NCBI GenBank assembly: GCA_002007465.1
Contig: LNAC01000135.1
Span: 3,303,164-3,367,163, forward strand
Length of the DNA: 64,000 nt
Reading direction: 5' to 3'
DNA from: Ailurus styani
Lineage: Eukaryota; Chordata; Mammalia; Carnivora; Ailuridae
Shown here piece after piece: positions 32,010 through 42,446 of the stretch (position 1 is its first letter; each line of letters starts with the position of its first letter). The position numbers were made by a program, and so were the translations under genes. The notes beneath the pieces are model-generated. The model had not been told where the DNA came from, did no database searches, and saw nothing but the letters and a program-made list of their open reading frames with translations.

Positions 32010-33393
32010 ATGCTACAATTCCTTGCAATCCTCTCCCCCAAAACAGAAATCTAAATAAATCCACCATATCTCACCTGTTAGCTAAAGTCTAATCTTATTT
32101 CTAAGATTTAGGCATAATACAAACCATAGAAATGATTCCTGAAAGTATAGTCTTAGATTTAGGAGTAATACAGGTAATTGGTCTCCATTTCCAAGGAAGG
32201 TAAAACACAAAATGGGTTTGAGTTATATTTGAGGCATTTAGGTTAAATATAAGGAATTCTTTATAATGTTGAGTATAGGGAAAAGGCAGTTACCTGTCCA
32301 TCTCTAAGAGGCTTGATCAGTGAAATCAGGAGCTAAACATGGACAGAGGAAGATTCACATGCTACTTCTTTAGGGACAGTTTATTTTGCAGTGGCAGGTC
32401 TGGGCTCTTTGAGATGCACTGGGACAAGGTGGAGGAATCCTGGCCTGGAACCTAGAGAGAGGCAAAAGGAAATCATTCACTCTAAGATAATCTTGACTAT
32501 AATAATTTAGGACCTCAATAAGGCACCAGAAATGAGAAGTGAGGGAAACGCCTGCCTTTTAAAAGTTGAAATGCATTCTGGCTCAGGGCACCTGGGATCA
32601 AAGTCACCTCAAGAAGACAACGCCTCCCAGCTAGCAAGGCTCCGTGAGAACTTGTTCTCATGTAATTTCTGCTCTTCACCCTTTTGCTGCCTGGAATGGG
32701 TCGAAATGGCTGGAACTCTCAGTTATGTTGGGTCATGAGAGATGGCATTGAGAACAGAAGCCACTTTGATGAATACAGCAATAAAAAAATAACAGGCTGA
32801 GTCTCTGAGGACGAAGAAAGCTGCTCTAACACCACACCTCGGGGTCCACTTCCAGACCAGAAACTCTTCTCCGTGTTAGCCAGATGTTATGCCTTCTTCA
32901 GTGATACAGAGCCCAGTGTAACCCATGCTACTGGAAGTAGGGTTCACATTTTGATAAGCTCTTGAGCCGTCCTAGCCCAGGACCCCCTGGAAAGCAAGGA
33001 GAAAAGATCAAAGAAAAGGTACCTAAGACCAGTGCAGGAAACATATACAGCTGCCCGAGGTGTTAAGGGACTGAAAATACTCTGCTAACCAGCTCAAGGA
33101 TGGTAATATGGCCTTGGCCTTGACCAAAAGAAAATAATTTTAAATCTTACAGGATTTGGGTCCAAGTCCCTTGAGGAAGCCTAAGGGAGGCTGGGTGAAG
33201 GGACCAGGCGAGCCAGTGCTGTCAAAAAGCTCCACTGCACGCAGGCTAACTGCCTCCTCAGATAGACATAAAGATGCGGGAATTAATCCAGAGTGTTACC
33301 CAGATCCCCAAACTGAGGAAGTGAGGCCTCTCACTGCCACCCCAAGAACTAACCCTGTGGCAAGGGCAGCACACACAAGTAAGAATCTCTCAT

Positions 33394-33437
<44 letters not shown>

Positions 33438-33836
33438 GATCTCAGCCGATCTATTCATCTGGTACATCCTACCCTCAGTGGAGGTCCTGCTTCAGTCTTC
33501 CTCTGGCTGGGGGGCTTGCTTAATTATTCCCAGCATCCAGCTGATCACCTCAGAGCTTTCCCTATGAAAGACGTCATTTGCACCTCGGAGAAACGAGCTC
33601 TTTATAGTGTAGCACTTTCTGGAGAAGATTATACCTACCAAATGGGAAAATACAGCTTGTCAGGCAGACGGGTGGAACATTTTTCATGCTCTGAAAGTTT
33701 TCTCTCAGCTGTTCAGCCGGCTGTGCTCTGGGCCATTTTCAAGATCTACTGAGAGCCAGTGACTGGCTGTGCCCACAGACCGGGCATTCAGCTGCCATTC
33801 AGCTCAGGCCCCCTTCAGAAGGACCATGTTGTTTTG
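32010..33836. other. Intergenic, no gene supported
   Basis: This is unassigned sequence with a pure T38 tract at 33397-33434 that is not joined to any recognisable retroposon. A 198-codon open frame here runs straight through the T38 tract as a block of phenylalanines and is not credible as a gene. Confidence 0.5.
33397..33434. repeat. T38 homopolymer
   Basis: An uninterrupted run of 38 T follows 'catctc'. Confidence 0.95.
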
Positions 33837-33837
33837 G

Positions 33838-33975
33838 AAAGCACAATGAGCTGCCATTCTGGGTTCCGATTCTGACTCTACCCCACACTCAGAAGTGGCC
33901 TGGGGGTCAACTTTGGGCAAGTCAGTTAATCTCCCAGGGCCTCAGTCCACTTAAAATAAGGGGTTAAAGTATTCT
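33838..33975 (+). repeat. MIR SINE, sense
   Basis: 'tgggttccgattctgactc', then 'tttgggcaagtcagttaatctcccagggcctcag' and 'taaaataaggggttaaagt' match the MIR body. Confidence 0.75.
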
Positions 33976-34006
33976 TTAAGAATGCTTTCAGCTTAAAATG
34001 TTGTAA

Positions 34007-34191
34007 ATTTTTTAAGTTTTTTTTATTCATTTGAGAGAGAGAGCACAAGCAAGGGGGAGAGGCAGAGGGAGAGGGAGAAGCAGACTCCCCGCTGAGCTGG
34101 GAGCCCAACATGAGGCTCAATTCTAGGATCCAGAGGCCCAGACCTGAGCCGAAGGTGGATGCTCAGCCATCTGAGCCACCTAGGTGCCCCC
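34007..34191 (-). repeat. CAN-SINE, antisense
   Basis: 'tttttattcatttgagagagagagcac' leads to 'ccagacctgagccgaaggtgg' and 'atctgagccacctaggtgccccc'. The flanks 'aaaatgttgtaaatttttt' and 'aaaatgttataatttttg' are a decayed target duplication. Confidence 0.93.
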
Positions 34192-34506
34192 AAAATGTTA
34201 TAATTTTTGTGGGTTTTCTTATTAGGAATAGAAAAATGAAAAGTTCCCTTTTGTTTTTTGACTGCACATGAGCAATTATTTTTTATTGCCAAAATAACAC
34301 ACTTTGCCAAAAAGCACAAATATATATGGAAGAAAGATTAAAATGTAAATTGTTCGTATTCTCACTGCTGTTACTATTTTGTATATATCCCTACAGACTT
34401 CAAGCACAAGCATGCTAGAAATCTTTTTGCAAAAATATCACATCCAATCACCTGTCCTGTGGTCTACTTTTTCACTGAACACAGTATTCAAACATTCCTG
34501 TGTCAA

Positions 34507-34508
<2 letters not shown>

Positions 34509-34545
<37 letters not shown>
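34509..34545. repeat. (AC)n microsatellite
   Basis: About eighteen uninterrupted AC units, in old LINE-like sequence. Confidence 0.95.
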
Positions 34546-34546
<1 letters not shown>

Positions 34547-34663
34547 CATGTTAATGATCACACAGAGTTCTAAGAATGGAGTACAGTTTATTTTACCAAA
34601 CTCCTGCTTTTGCTATTATAAATATTGCTGTATTGAACAACCCTGTATACACAGTTGACTCTG

Positions 34664-34990
34664 ACCAATGAAGAAGTTAGGGGCACCAACTCCTTGCTCA
34701 ATCAAAAATCCACAAATATAGTTTATGGTTCCCCAAAAAACTAATTACTAATAGTCTCCTATTGACTGGAAACCTTGTTGATAATGTAAACAGTCAGTTA
34801 ACACATATATATTATATATATTAGACACTGTATTCTTATAATGAAGTAAGCTAGAGGGAAGACAATGTCATTAGGAAAATCATTAGGAAGAGAAAGTACA
34901 TTTATAGCACTGTACTGTATTTATCAAAAAAAAATACACATGTAAGTGGATCCATGCACTTCAACCCTGTGTTATTCAAGGGTCAACTAC
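34664..34990. mobile_element. MER2/Tigger-like DNA transposon relic
   Basis: The left end 'cagttgactctgacc' pairs with the right end 'gtgttattcaagggtcaactac'. The interior words 'cacatgtaagtggatccatgcac' and 'tgtattcttataatgaagtaagctagag' are those of this non-autonomous Tigger family. Confidence 0.75.
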
Positions 34991-37480
34991 ATCTTGTCTA
35001 ATTTCTCTTTCCTTTGGAAAATTCCTAGAAGTAAAAATCCTGAATTCGACACTATCCTTCTTTTAAGGATTTATTGCAAATTGTCCTCCCATCAGTTGTA
35101 TGAATTTATTTCCCCAAACAGTAAGAATGCCTTTCCCCGTCTTCTCTCTCATTCCTTTTACTTTTTGTCTTTCTGATAGGTATATCCGAATCTTTTTAAT
35201 TTTGCATTCTTTGGCAACAAGTGGGATTTGTTCTGTTTCTTTTTCCTGGAGTTTTGTGTATTTTCCCTAGAAAACTGTCCGTCTATGTCCCATGTCCATT
35301 TTCTCTGGTGGGACTGTCTCTGGGCTCTTTCATCTAGGATAACTGCTGCCATCTGATGTAACAGATGGGTGAGACATGACAGGTGAAGGGGCGAAGAGAG
35401 AGGGAGTCCCCAAGGAAGTCTAGGAGTCAGTCCCTGGAGCTGCCGGACAAGCCCATGCGCTCCCACATGAGTACCCTGCGCCCCCAGCCCCTAGGTAACT
35501 AGCTGCAGACACAGGAGAGAGATCTAGAACTCATGCCCCTTAGAATGTGGGAGGAACGGAAGCAGCCCCCCTGAGGCGACTACTTGCACCTTGCTTGTCG
35601 CAGTAGGGTCAGGGAGATCTAGAACAGTCCGGGAGCCAAGACATAGAAAAAGTGACTGGAAGATAGTGATAGCACGAGATGGGGGAGGTACACAAAACAT
35701 CCAATTGCATTCAGTATCCACCACATATTTATGCTTCAGTTATTTGAGAAATATTATTTATGGAGCATTCACTATGAACCAGGAACTGTGCTTGCCCAAA
35801 TAAATAAATATACTACAATAATATTGCTACTTCTATCATGATTTGGTTTCTGTTTCTCCAAAAGGACTCCATTTTTCAGCATTTAGCAGACTGGGGGTAT
35901 TTCATCTGAAACAGTTAGCATGCATAGTCCAAACACTAAACGGGATAGGATCTGAATGGATGAGTTGGAATACTCCAAGTGATATGCTGTTCTTCTAGAA
36001 CCACGTGACGAAACAGGACCTGGCCTTGACAGAGGATTTGCAACAATGCCTTCAGTGGTTTCCTTGGCTCTGCAGAGAGTGGTATAACACTATGGCCAGC
36101 CAGCTCACCACATGGGAATGTGTTTTCACAAAAGGCAAACAATCAAGAGATTGTTTCGAGTAGTGATAGAAGTCAGAACCAGCAATGATAGTGTAACATC
36201 TATTAGTTTTTACAGTACTGTATAACATTTTAATGTGAAAATCTCCGGACTATTGATATAAGTGGAAATTTCTGAATATGATGACCCTGTGGCAGCTGGC
36301 CAGTCATTCACTCCAGCTGACTCAGAGAAGATTTCAGACTCCGTAGAATTCAGCAGCTCTTCCTTGCCTGTCCCCAAATATCACTTTCTGGGGCCACCAA
36401 AAATCAGTAATTCAGTTATGTGGATTATCTCAAAGGTAAGAGGTAGCACAATAAATAAGTCCTTCCTCCTTTGTTTTATGTGTGTCTTCATATTTGTGAG
36501 GCAGTCTTCACTTTTCACCTTGGGCATATCACCTACTTGCCCAGCCAGTTTTTCCTTCCTGTGAATTTTGTTCCACAGGACCAGAGGCTAAATACCACAA
36601 CTCGCAGCTTCCTGGCAAGGGGGTGGGGGGATGGGGGCAGGTTTTGCAGTATCTCTAGCAATCTTCCAAGGAATAGCCACTCAGGAAGATAGACCTTTGT
36701 TTCAGCAGTTCAGGAGAATTCATTCCGAGGAGAGAAAACTCATTTGCTGGTGGCAGTGATTCAAGCTGCTAACTTCACAGAGAATATTGCCAGAGCCAAA
36801 TTCTTTCCCAGTTATGGAGGTCAGAGGTGAGGCAACTGTGCTTACAGGGCAACGCTCTTTTATGGATCCCCTTGGCTTTCTGCTTTCTTCTTTACAGCTG
36901 ATTAACACCCAATGGCCTTTTTTTTTTTTTTAAAGAAAATTTCAATTCCTTGGTTTAATTAGCTTTCCTAACGCAGTACTCACCACAGCCTGCTGGGGTC
37001 CAGACAATGACAAGACTTCTTAATCCTTCATTTCAGTTCAAGGTAATTCATTGTTGTAGCTCACTGAATTCCGAATGTTGTCTCAGGGCTTGTGTGGTCA
37101 AAATAAGGCCTGAACTTAACCCTTGACCAGCCCCCTTGAGGACTTTTACACACTGAGTTAGTGTATGCGCTGTAGGTGCTCTTTGGAGAGCCTGAAACTT
37201 CTTGCTTTGGTTTGACATTTTGCCTCAGCTTCATGGTCATAGTCTTAAGATCAGTCTTCCCTTTCCCTCTTCAGTGCATTTGCTGATTGTGTGGGTTTTG
37301 TTACTGTTAATCTTAACATACCGTGGAGTACTTCTTTCTGCTTCATTCTCTGAACAATCAATAAACAAGTGTTTATTGAAAATCCAGAAAGCATGGTTTA
37401 CTTCGTACATTTGCTATCTGCAGATTTAGTAATCATACTTGTTTTTATTCTTTTATGACAACTTTTCAGTATTACATGGT
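34991..37480. other. Intergenic, mostly unassigned
   Basis: An old L1-like stretch ('attgcaaattgtcctcccatcag') continues to about 35200. A short L2-like relic lies near 35740-35810. A G-rich tract at 36620-36640 has runs of 5, 6 and 5 G. No gene is visible. Confidence 0.45.
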
Positions 37481-37484
37481 AGAG

Positions 37485-37720
37485 GCAATAAAGTGTAATG
37501 GTTAAGCGCGTGAATGCTAAGTGGAATTGCCTGAGTTCAAATCTGCCTCTGACATTTCCCGACTGTGTGATCCTGGGCAAGTTCAGCTTCCTGATATGTG
37601 ACATCAGAATAATAATGGTATCTACTTTAGGGCTTGTTGAGGGGTAAATTAGTTAAGGAAAATAAAACAGAACGGTGCTTGGGCTGAAAGTAAGTCCTCA
37701 TAATGCTACTCATAGTGACC
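37485..37720 (+). repeat. MIR SINE, sense, nearly full length
   Basis: 'taatggttaagcgcgtgaatgc', 'tgcctgagttcaaatctgcctctgac', 'gtgtgatcctgggcaagttcagcttcc' and 'gcttgttgaggggtaaattag' appear in order. Confidence 0.85.
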
Positions 37721-38137
37721 ATTTATTAGAGGCTATCAGTACTGAAAGATCAGTATTATTTCATTGAGGAATGACATTGAGAAGTATCTACAATGAGCTG
37801 TCCTGTCAATTGGCTTTGACCTATGACCTGTTTTGTGCAAGGCATGGTGGGTAATGAAGCCACAGAGGTGAATCCTACATAAATTCTACTCTGGACTTGA
37901 TTGGGAATTTTGCACAGTCATCACAATCATTTGATGATTCGCTGCGTGACCAAGTCGCCTCATTGCACCAGCCTGGCTAGTTACTGAGTTAGGACCCTGT
38001 CCCACCCAGGAGAGTGTGAAGTCTCACCGCATTCTGATATCCAGCTCATTCTGTCCTTTAAGGCTTTCTAAATGACCTCAGCTTTGTTGGTGATCTCTGC
38101 TCCTAGAAGAAGGCCAGGACACAAGAAAGGAAACAAT

Positions 38138-38258
38138 TCCTGGTGACCTTTAAAAAGACCCCTGATTCTAAGACTCACATTTGTTTTTTTCATCTTTTAT
38201 TCTTCTGAAATCAGACGCGACAAAAAGATATTGTGGGCACCATTGGCTCTACATGCAA
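38138..38258 (+). repeat. Left arm of a 121-bp inverted repeat
   Basis: This segment, from 'tcctggtgacctttaaaaag' to 'ggctctacatgcaa', is the reverse complement of 39179-39299 with about three mismatches. The two arms are separated by about 920 bp. Confidence 0.93.
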
Positions 38259-38325
38259 AAATGTGGTCATAGGTGCTCAGCTGCCACTTCATATGAGTGA
38301 TGTGCAATGTCAATACCACAGGACT
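38243..38325 (+). repeat. First copy of an 83-bp direct duplication around an assembly N
   Basis: It runs from 'ttggctctacatgcaa' to 'taccacaggact' and is repeated at 38457-38539 with one A/G difference ('atatgag' against 'atgtgag'). Confidence 0.95.
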
Positions 38326-38326
38326 G

Positions 38327-38454
38327 GGGCGCCTGGGTGGCTCAGTGGGTTAAAGCCGCTGCCTTCGGCTCAGGTCATGATCCCAGGGTCCTGGGATCGA
38401 GGCCCACATCGGGCTCTCTGCTCAGCAGGGAGCCTGCTTCCTCCTCTCTCCTCT
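38327..38454 (+). repeat. CAN-SINE, sense, cut off by an N
   Basis: 'gggcgcctgggtggctcagt' continues 'gggttaaagccgctgccttcgg'. The element stops in its CT-rich middle at the single N at 38455, without the usual aaat tail. Confidence 0.94.
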
Positions 38455-38455
38455 N
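38455..38455. other. Single N, assembly join
   Basis: A lone N lies between a broken SINE and a repeat of the sequence that precedes the SINE. Confidence 0.95.
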
Positions 38456-38456
38456 G

Positions 38457-38539
38457 TTGGCTCTACATGCAAAAATGTGGTCATAGGTGCTCAGCTGCCA
38501 CTTCATGTGAGTGATGTGCAATGTCAATACCACAGGACT
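38457..38539 (+). repeat. Second copy of the 83-bp direct duplication
   Basis: It is nearly identical to 38243-38325, but continues 'tgagaattattt' where the first copy runs into the SINE. It therefore looks like the empty site. Confidence 0.95.
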
Positions 38540-38671
38540 TGAGAATTATTTTTGTAAAAATACCTTCCAAGTGATTCCACTGTGCTATGAATTGAAATGA
38601 AAACTTACTTTACATGCCAGAAGGTGCAGAAACAGAGCACTGTAATATGTGATTTAAAAAAAATGATGACA

Positions 38672-38766
38672 GTGCTCACTTTGTACTAAAACTGGAACGA
38701 TACAGAGAAGATTAGCTTGGCCCCAGAGCAAGGATGACAGGCAAATTTGTAAAGTGTTCCATATTT
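38672..38766 (+). pseudogene. U6 snRNA pseudogene
   Basis: 'gtgctcact' is followed by 'actaaaactggaacgatacagagaagattagc', 'caaggatgacaggcaaatttgtaaagtgttccatattt'. This is the spliceosomal U6 order from its 5' hairpin to its 3' end. About 12 bases of the 5' stem-loop region (the ggcagcacata part) are missing, several substitutions occur, and an A run replaces the T-run terminator. It looks like a reverse-transcribed copy. Confidence 0.93.
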
Positions 38767-39178
38767 AAAAAAAAATTATGACTGGTAAGTCTAAAAGAGC
38801 GCTTTCATTACACATAAAATAAAACTCTAAGTGGTAGGAAAGCATGGGCCATAGTGCAGTTGGCAGCATTTTGTTTCTTCGTGGTACATAGAACAATGGT
38901 TCATTTTATAATTAAAATTTTCTTAGATTTGATGAAATGTACATCTTAAAGCTCAAGAAGGAAGATTATAAAATAGCTACCTTGAAATTTTCTGCAACAT
39001 TCCAAATTTTTAATTTTTGGCAGAACCAAGTTCTACCTACATTCATATCTAATTTTTAAACTCCGCTCATTTTTTTAAACTTAAATACATTTCTTTTTAA
39101 AAGAAAAAGTATACACCTGTGAAATGAAAGTTTTACTGTCCTCACTGAGTGGCTTAAGTGTGAATTACAATCAATCTA

Positions 39179-39299
39179 TTGCATGTAGAGCCAATGGTGC
39201 CCACAATATCTTTTTGTCGCATCTGATTTCAGAAGAATAAAAGATGAAAAAAACAAATGTGAGTCTTAGAATCAGGGGTCTTCTTAAAGGTTACCAGGA
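39179..39299 (-). repeat. Right arm of the 121-bp inverted repeat
   Basis: Reverse complement of 38138-38258. The segment runs from 'ttgcatgtagagccaatggt' to 'ggttaccagga'. Confidence 0.93.
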
Positions 39300-39349
39300 T
39301 TAAACTGAAAAAACATGTTTGACCATTTACCATCTAAAATCATCTTACT

Positions 39350-39468
39350 GGGCACCTGGCTGGCTCAGTCAGTGGAGCGTGCTACTCTTGATCTCAGGGT
39401 TGTGAGTTCAAGCCTCACGTTGGGTATAAAGATTACTTAAAAAGAAAATCTTCAAAAATAAATAAATT
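39350..39468 (+). repeat. CAN-SINE, short form without CT-rich middle
   Basis: 'gggcacctggctggctcagt', 'gtgctactcttgatctcagggttgtgagttcaagcc' and 'ataaagattacttaaaaag' is the older tRNA-like form shared with the copies at 60583 and 62215. Confidence 0.9.
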
Positions 39469-39618
39469 ATGTTACAGTAGAATGAAGGCATGTGCAGAAT
39501 TCTGTGGGGAACCCCACATTTAGGTAAGGTTCTACCTGCTGAGATCCCATCCAACCACTAAGCCATTTCCACTATTTCCAGACTCATTAGCATTTGCCTT
39601 CAAGAAATTCACACTGAA

Positions 39619-39836
39619 GGGGCACCAGCGTGGCTCAGTCGTTAGGCAGCTGATCTCAGGGTCCTGGGATCAAGCCCTGCATTGGACTCCCTGCTTGGCA
39701 GGAAGCCTGCTTCTCCTTCTGCTGCTCCCCCTGCTTGTGTTCCCTCTCTTCCTGTGTCTTGCTCCCTGTCAAATAAATAAAATCTTAGAGAGACGGAGAG
39801 AGAGGAAGGAAGGAAGAAAGGGAAGGAGGAAAGGGG
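39619..39836 (+). repeat. CAN-SINE, sense
   Basis: 'ggggcaccagcgtggctcag' has part of the head deleted. The tail 'caaataaataaaatctt' is followed by a purine-rich (gaga/aagg)n run. 'aattcacactgaa' occurs before and after as the target duplication. Confidence 0.93.
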
Positions 39837-39849
39837 AATTCACACTGAA

Positions 39850-41568
39850 AAAAATACTTCCCAAACTGAAATCAGAGAGCTACCATCAGTATAGTGTTTG
39901 ACTCCTCAGCACCCAATAGTTCCCATGATTATTTTTGTTACTCAGCAATGTTAAGTTTGATGCCCCACTTTGGCCGTGATCCCTGACCAACCCTCTAAGG
40001 TTTCTGGACATTTTGTCATGAGTTCTTACCAACATTTGGATATAGTAATTGTGGAACTTTGGGAGAGGGGTCTGATTTTAGCATAGGGAGATCATTTTCA
40101 AGATCAGTACTTGTCCTTCATTTACTTTCAGTGTGTAAACCCAGTCATATGTCTTCTTTGAGTCAATAGAGCATCACTTTCACATATGGGCAGGACTCTT
40201 GTATCAACAAGATGAGGAAATTCTGTTTATCAGCAAGTGACACTTTACCCCACTTTGCACTTCCTACTAATTATGGCTGTTAAGTTTTCAGGTCCTATCA
40301 CAAAGAGCAGTTCATTAACTTTAATTATTTTTGAAATTCATTGGCTCCAATACAGAGTGAAGCCGGCAGATCCCAGAGGGCTAGAGTTGCAGAAATTAAT
40401 TAACAAAGAGTGGAAGCTCTTATTAGCTGATGATTTTTGCTATCTTCCTACTTTTTTTTAAGTGCATTTAACCACTTCAGGGTAGGTCTCAGACCCTTCA
40501 GACTGGAGGCAGGGGAGGTTAGAGCTGAATGTTCAAGACACAAGAAATTGAAGTCGCGGACTTGGCCAGAAGCAGAGTGCTTGGCTTATTTTGCACTATA
40601 CTCCAGCTATATCACTATCAAGTCTGGATTTAGAAAACCCACAGGTCAGATGGTTCCCAAATCACATCCCACTGGTGTCTATGTTTAGTCGATTCCAGAT
40701 AGAAGCTGACACTTAGAAGCTTGACGGGAATCCCTCTGCATGCCAACCTGTTAAAGTTCGATTTCAGGGGCCCACGGAAGTCCTCTGCTCTGTGAAGGTA
40801 TGGCACTTTGCTGGTAGTTTTTAAACATCAAGCCAGTTAGAATCGATTGCTGTTGATTCCACTACTCAGTCCATGTCTGTTCCAATTTCTCTTGTAAAAA
40901 GTACCCTCCTGATGCGGAAGAGTAGTGCTCTCCAGCATTGCTAGAGGCAGTATACATTGGTACAATCTTTCTCTCTTTCTTTCTTTACAGTCTTTCTGGA
41001 AAGCAGAATAGCCATAACCATAAGATGTCATCAGATGCACATACAATTTGACCAAAATTTCCACAACTGTTTTGTTCAAGGAAATAGAAACGTGGGCAAA
41101 GACTTAACAGAGATGTTCATTGCACCATTAATTATAGTAGAGAAATATTAGAGAAACCTAAACATCCCAACCGCTTGAATAATACACAGCCAGCCGAAGT
41201 GACATCATAGAATATTTGATACAGAATAATGATTATCTTCTATAGGGAAGTTAAAGAACCATGGCCCAGAACTATACAGTGTTATTCTTATGTAGTTACA
41301 GCATTATTCTTATGTAGTTACAGTTATATAGTTACTATAAGAATATAGTATTCTTATACAGTTACAGCAGTGTATGAGGGGCAGAATTACAGTGCACTTT
41401 TTATTTTCATCCCTATATATTTCTGTATTTTTCAAATTTTCTACATTGAACAACCACCACTCTTATAATCAGGGAAGGAACATGAAAGGCTTTAAAAAAC
41501 AAAAGAAAGAAAGTGCCTCCTTGAGGCATAGCATAATTGTTGGAATTAAAAGTTTATCAAAATCAAGA
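39850..41568. other. Intergenic, no recognisable repeat or gene
   Basis: This is unassigned sequence. TAAT-rich words occur near 40270 ('actaattatgg') and 40396-40402 ('attaattaac'). A short triplication of 'ttcttatgtagttaca'-type words lies at about 41285-41365. Confidence 0.45.
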
Positions 41569-41770
41569 GGCGCCTGGGTGGCTCAGACGGTTGAGCCTCT
41601 GCCTTCAGCTCAGGTCATGATCCCAGGGGCCTGAGATCGAGTCCTGCATCCAGCTTCCTGCTCAGTGGAGAGTCTGCTTCTCCCTCTCCCTCTGTCTGCT
41701 GCTTTCCCTGCTTGTGCTTTCTCTCTCTCTGTTAAATAAATAAAATATTTTTTAAAAATTTTAAAAATTG
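41569..41770 (+). repeat. CAN-SINE, sense
   Basis: The head is 'ggcgcctgggtggctcagac' and the tail is 'ttaaataaataaaatatttt'. The flanks 'aaagtttatcaaaatcaag' and 'aaagtttatcaagataaag' are the target duplication. Confidence 0.95.
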
Positions 41771-41829
41771 AAAGTTTATCAAGATAAAGACCTTATTCTT
41801 CCTGAAAGTTCAGTTAAAGGAAACTATGA

Positions 41830-42015
41830 TTTGCTAAGGGCTTGTCATGTGCTAGGACCTTTTTACATATATTTTCCACTTAATCATCACAATAGTCCTG
41901 TAAGGCATGTGCTATTATCTTTAGCTTTATGGGTGAGCATGCAAAGACACAGAGACTTAAGTAGCTTAACTTAGCTCAAATAACTATTAAATGACAGAGT
42001 CAGAATTCAGAGTCA
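41830..42015 (-). repeat. MIR/L2-type relic, antisense
   Basis: 'gctaagggcttgtcatgtgctaggacc', 'taatcatcacaatagtcctgtaaggcatgtgctattatc' and 'ttaaatgacagagtcagaattcag' follow the reversed MIR order. Confidence 0.7.
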
Positions 42016-42262
42016 GGGCTTATCTATTTGTTTATTTATCAGCTTATTCTATATATACATACACATAATCATTAGGATGGCTAAATAGTTCTGGAATATG
42101 AAAAATAGAGAATAATATAACAAGCATAGAGAATAACATTAAAAATATCCATATATTCAGCATCCAGCTTAAGAAATTAAAAATTTCCAACACAGAGGAT
42201 GCTGCCTGCATACTTATCCCCAGTGCCATCTTATTTTCTTTCATTGAGAAGTAACCATTATT

Positions 42263-42446
42263 GGGGCGCCTGGGTGGCTCAGTCAGTTAAGCATCCGCCT
42301 TCAGCTCAGGTTATGATCCTGGGGTCCTGGGATCAAGTCCTGCACTGGGCTCCCTGCTCAGCAGGGAGTCTGCTTCTCCCTTTGCCTGTGGCTCTCCCTG
42401 CTTGTGCTCTTTCTCTGACAAATAAAATCTTGAAAAAGAGAGAGAG
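42263..42446 (+). repeat. CAN-SINE, sense
   Basis: The head is 'ggggcgcctgggtggctcag' and the tail is 'acaaataaaatcttgaaaaag'. The target duplication gtaaccattat is perfect. Confidence 0.96.

Noticed and set aside
33156..33752. 198-codon open frame on the + strand
   Set aside because: It runs through the T38 tract as a block of phenylalanines, has no recognisable domain, and joins unrelated sequence on either side. It is a chance frame.
34509..34545. CRISPR-like or other short periodic array
   Set aside because: The periodic tracts in the window are (AC)n, (TTTA)n and (TG)n microsatellites in a mammalian genome. No spaced direct repeats of CRISPR type occur.
39350..39468. Functional tRNA genes within the SINE heads
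   Set aside because: The tRNA-like A and B box words belong to SINE heads. No copy folds into a complete tRNA with a normal acceptor stem, judging by eye.
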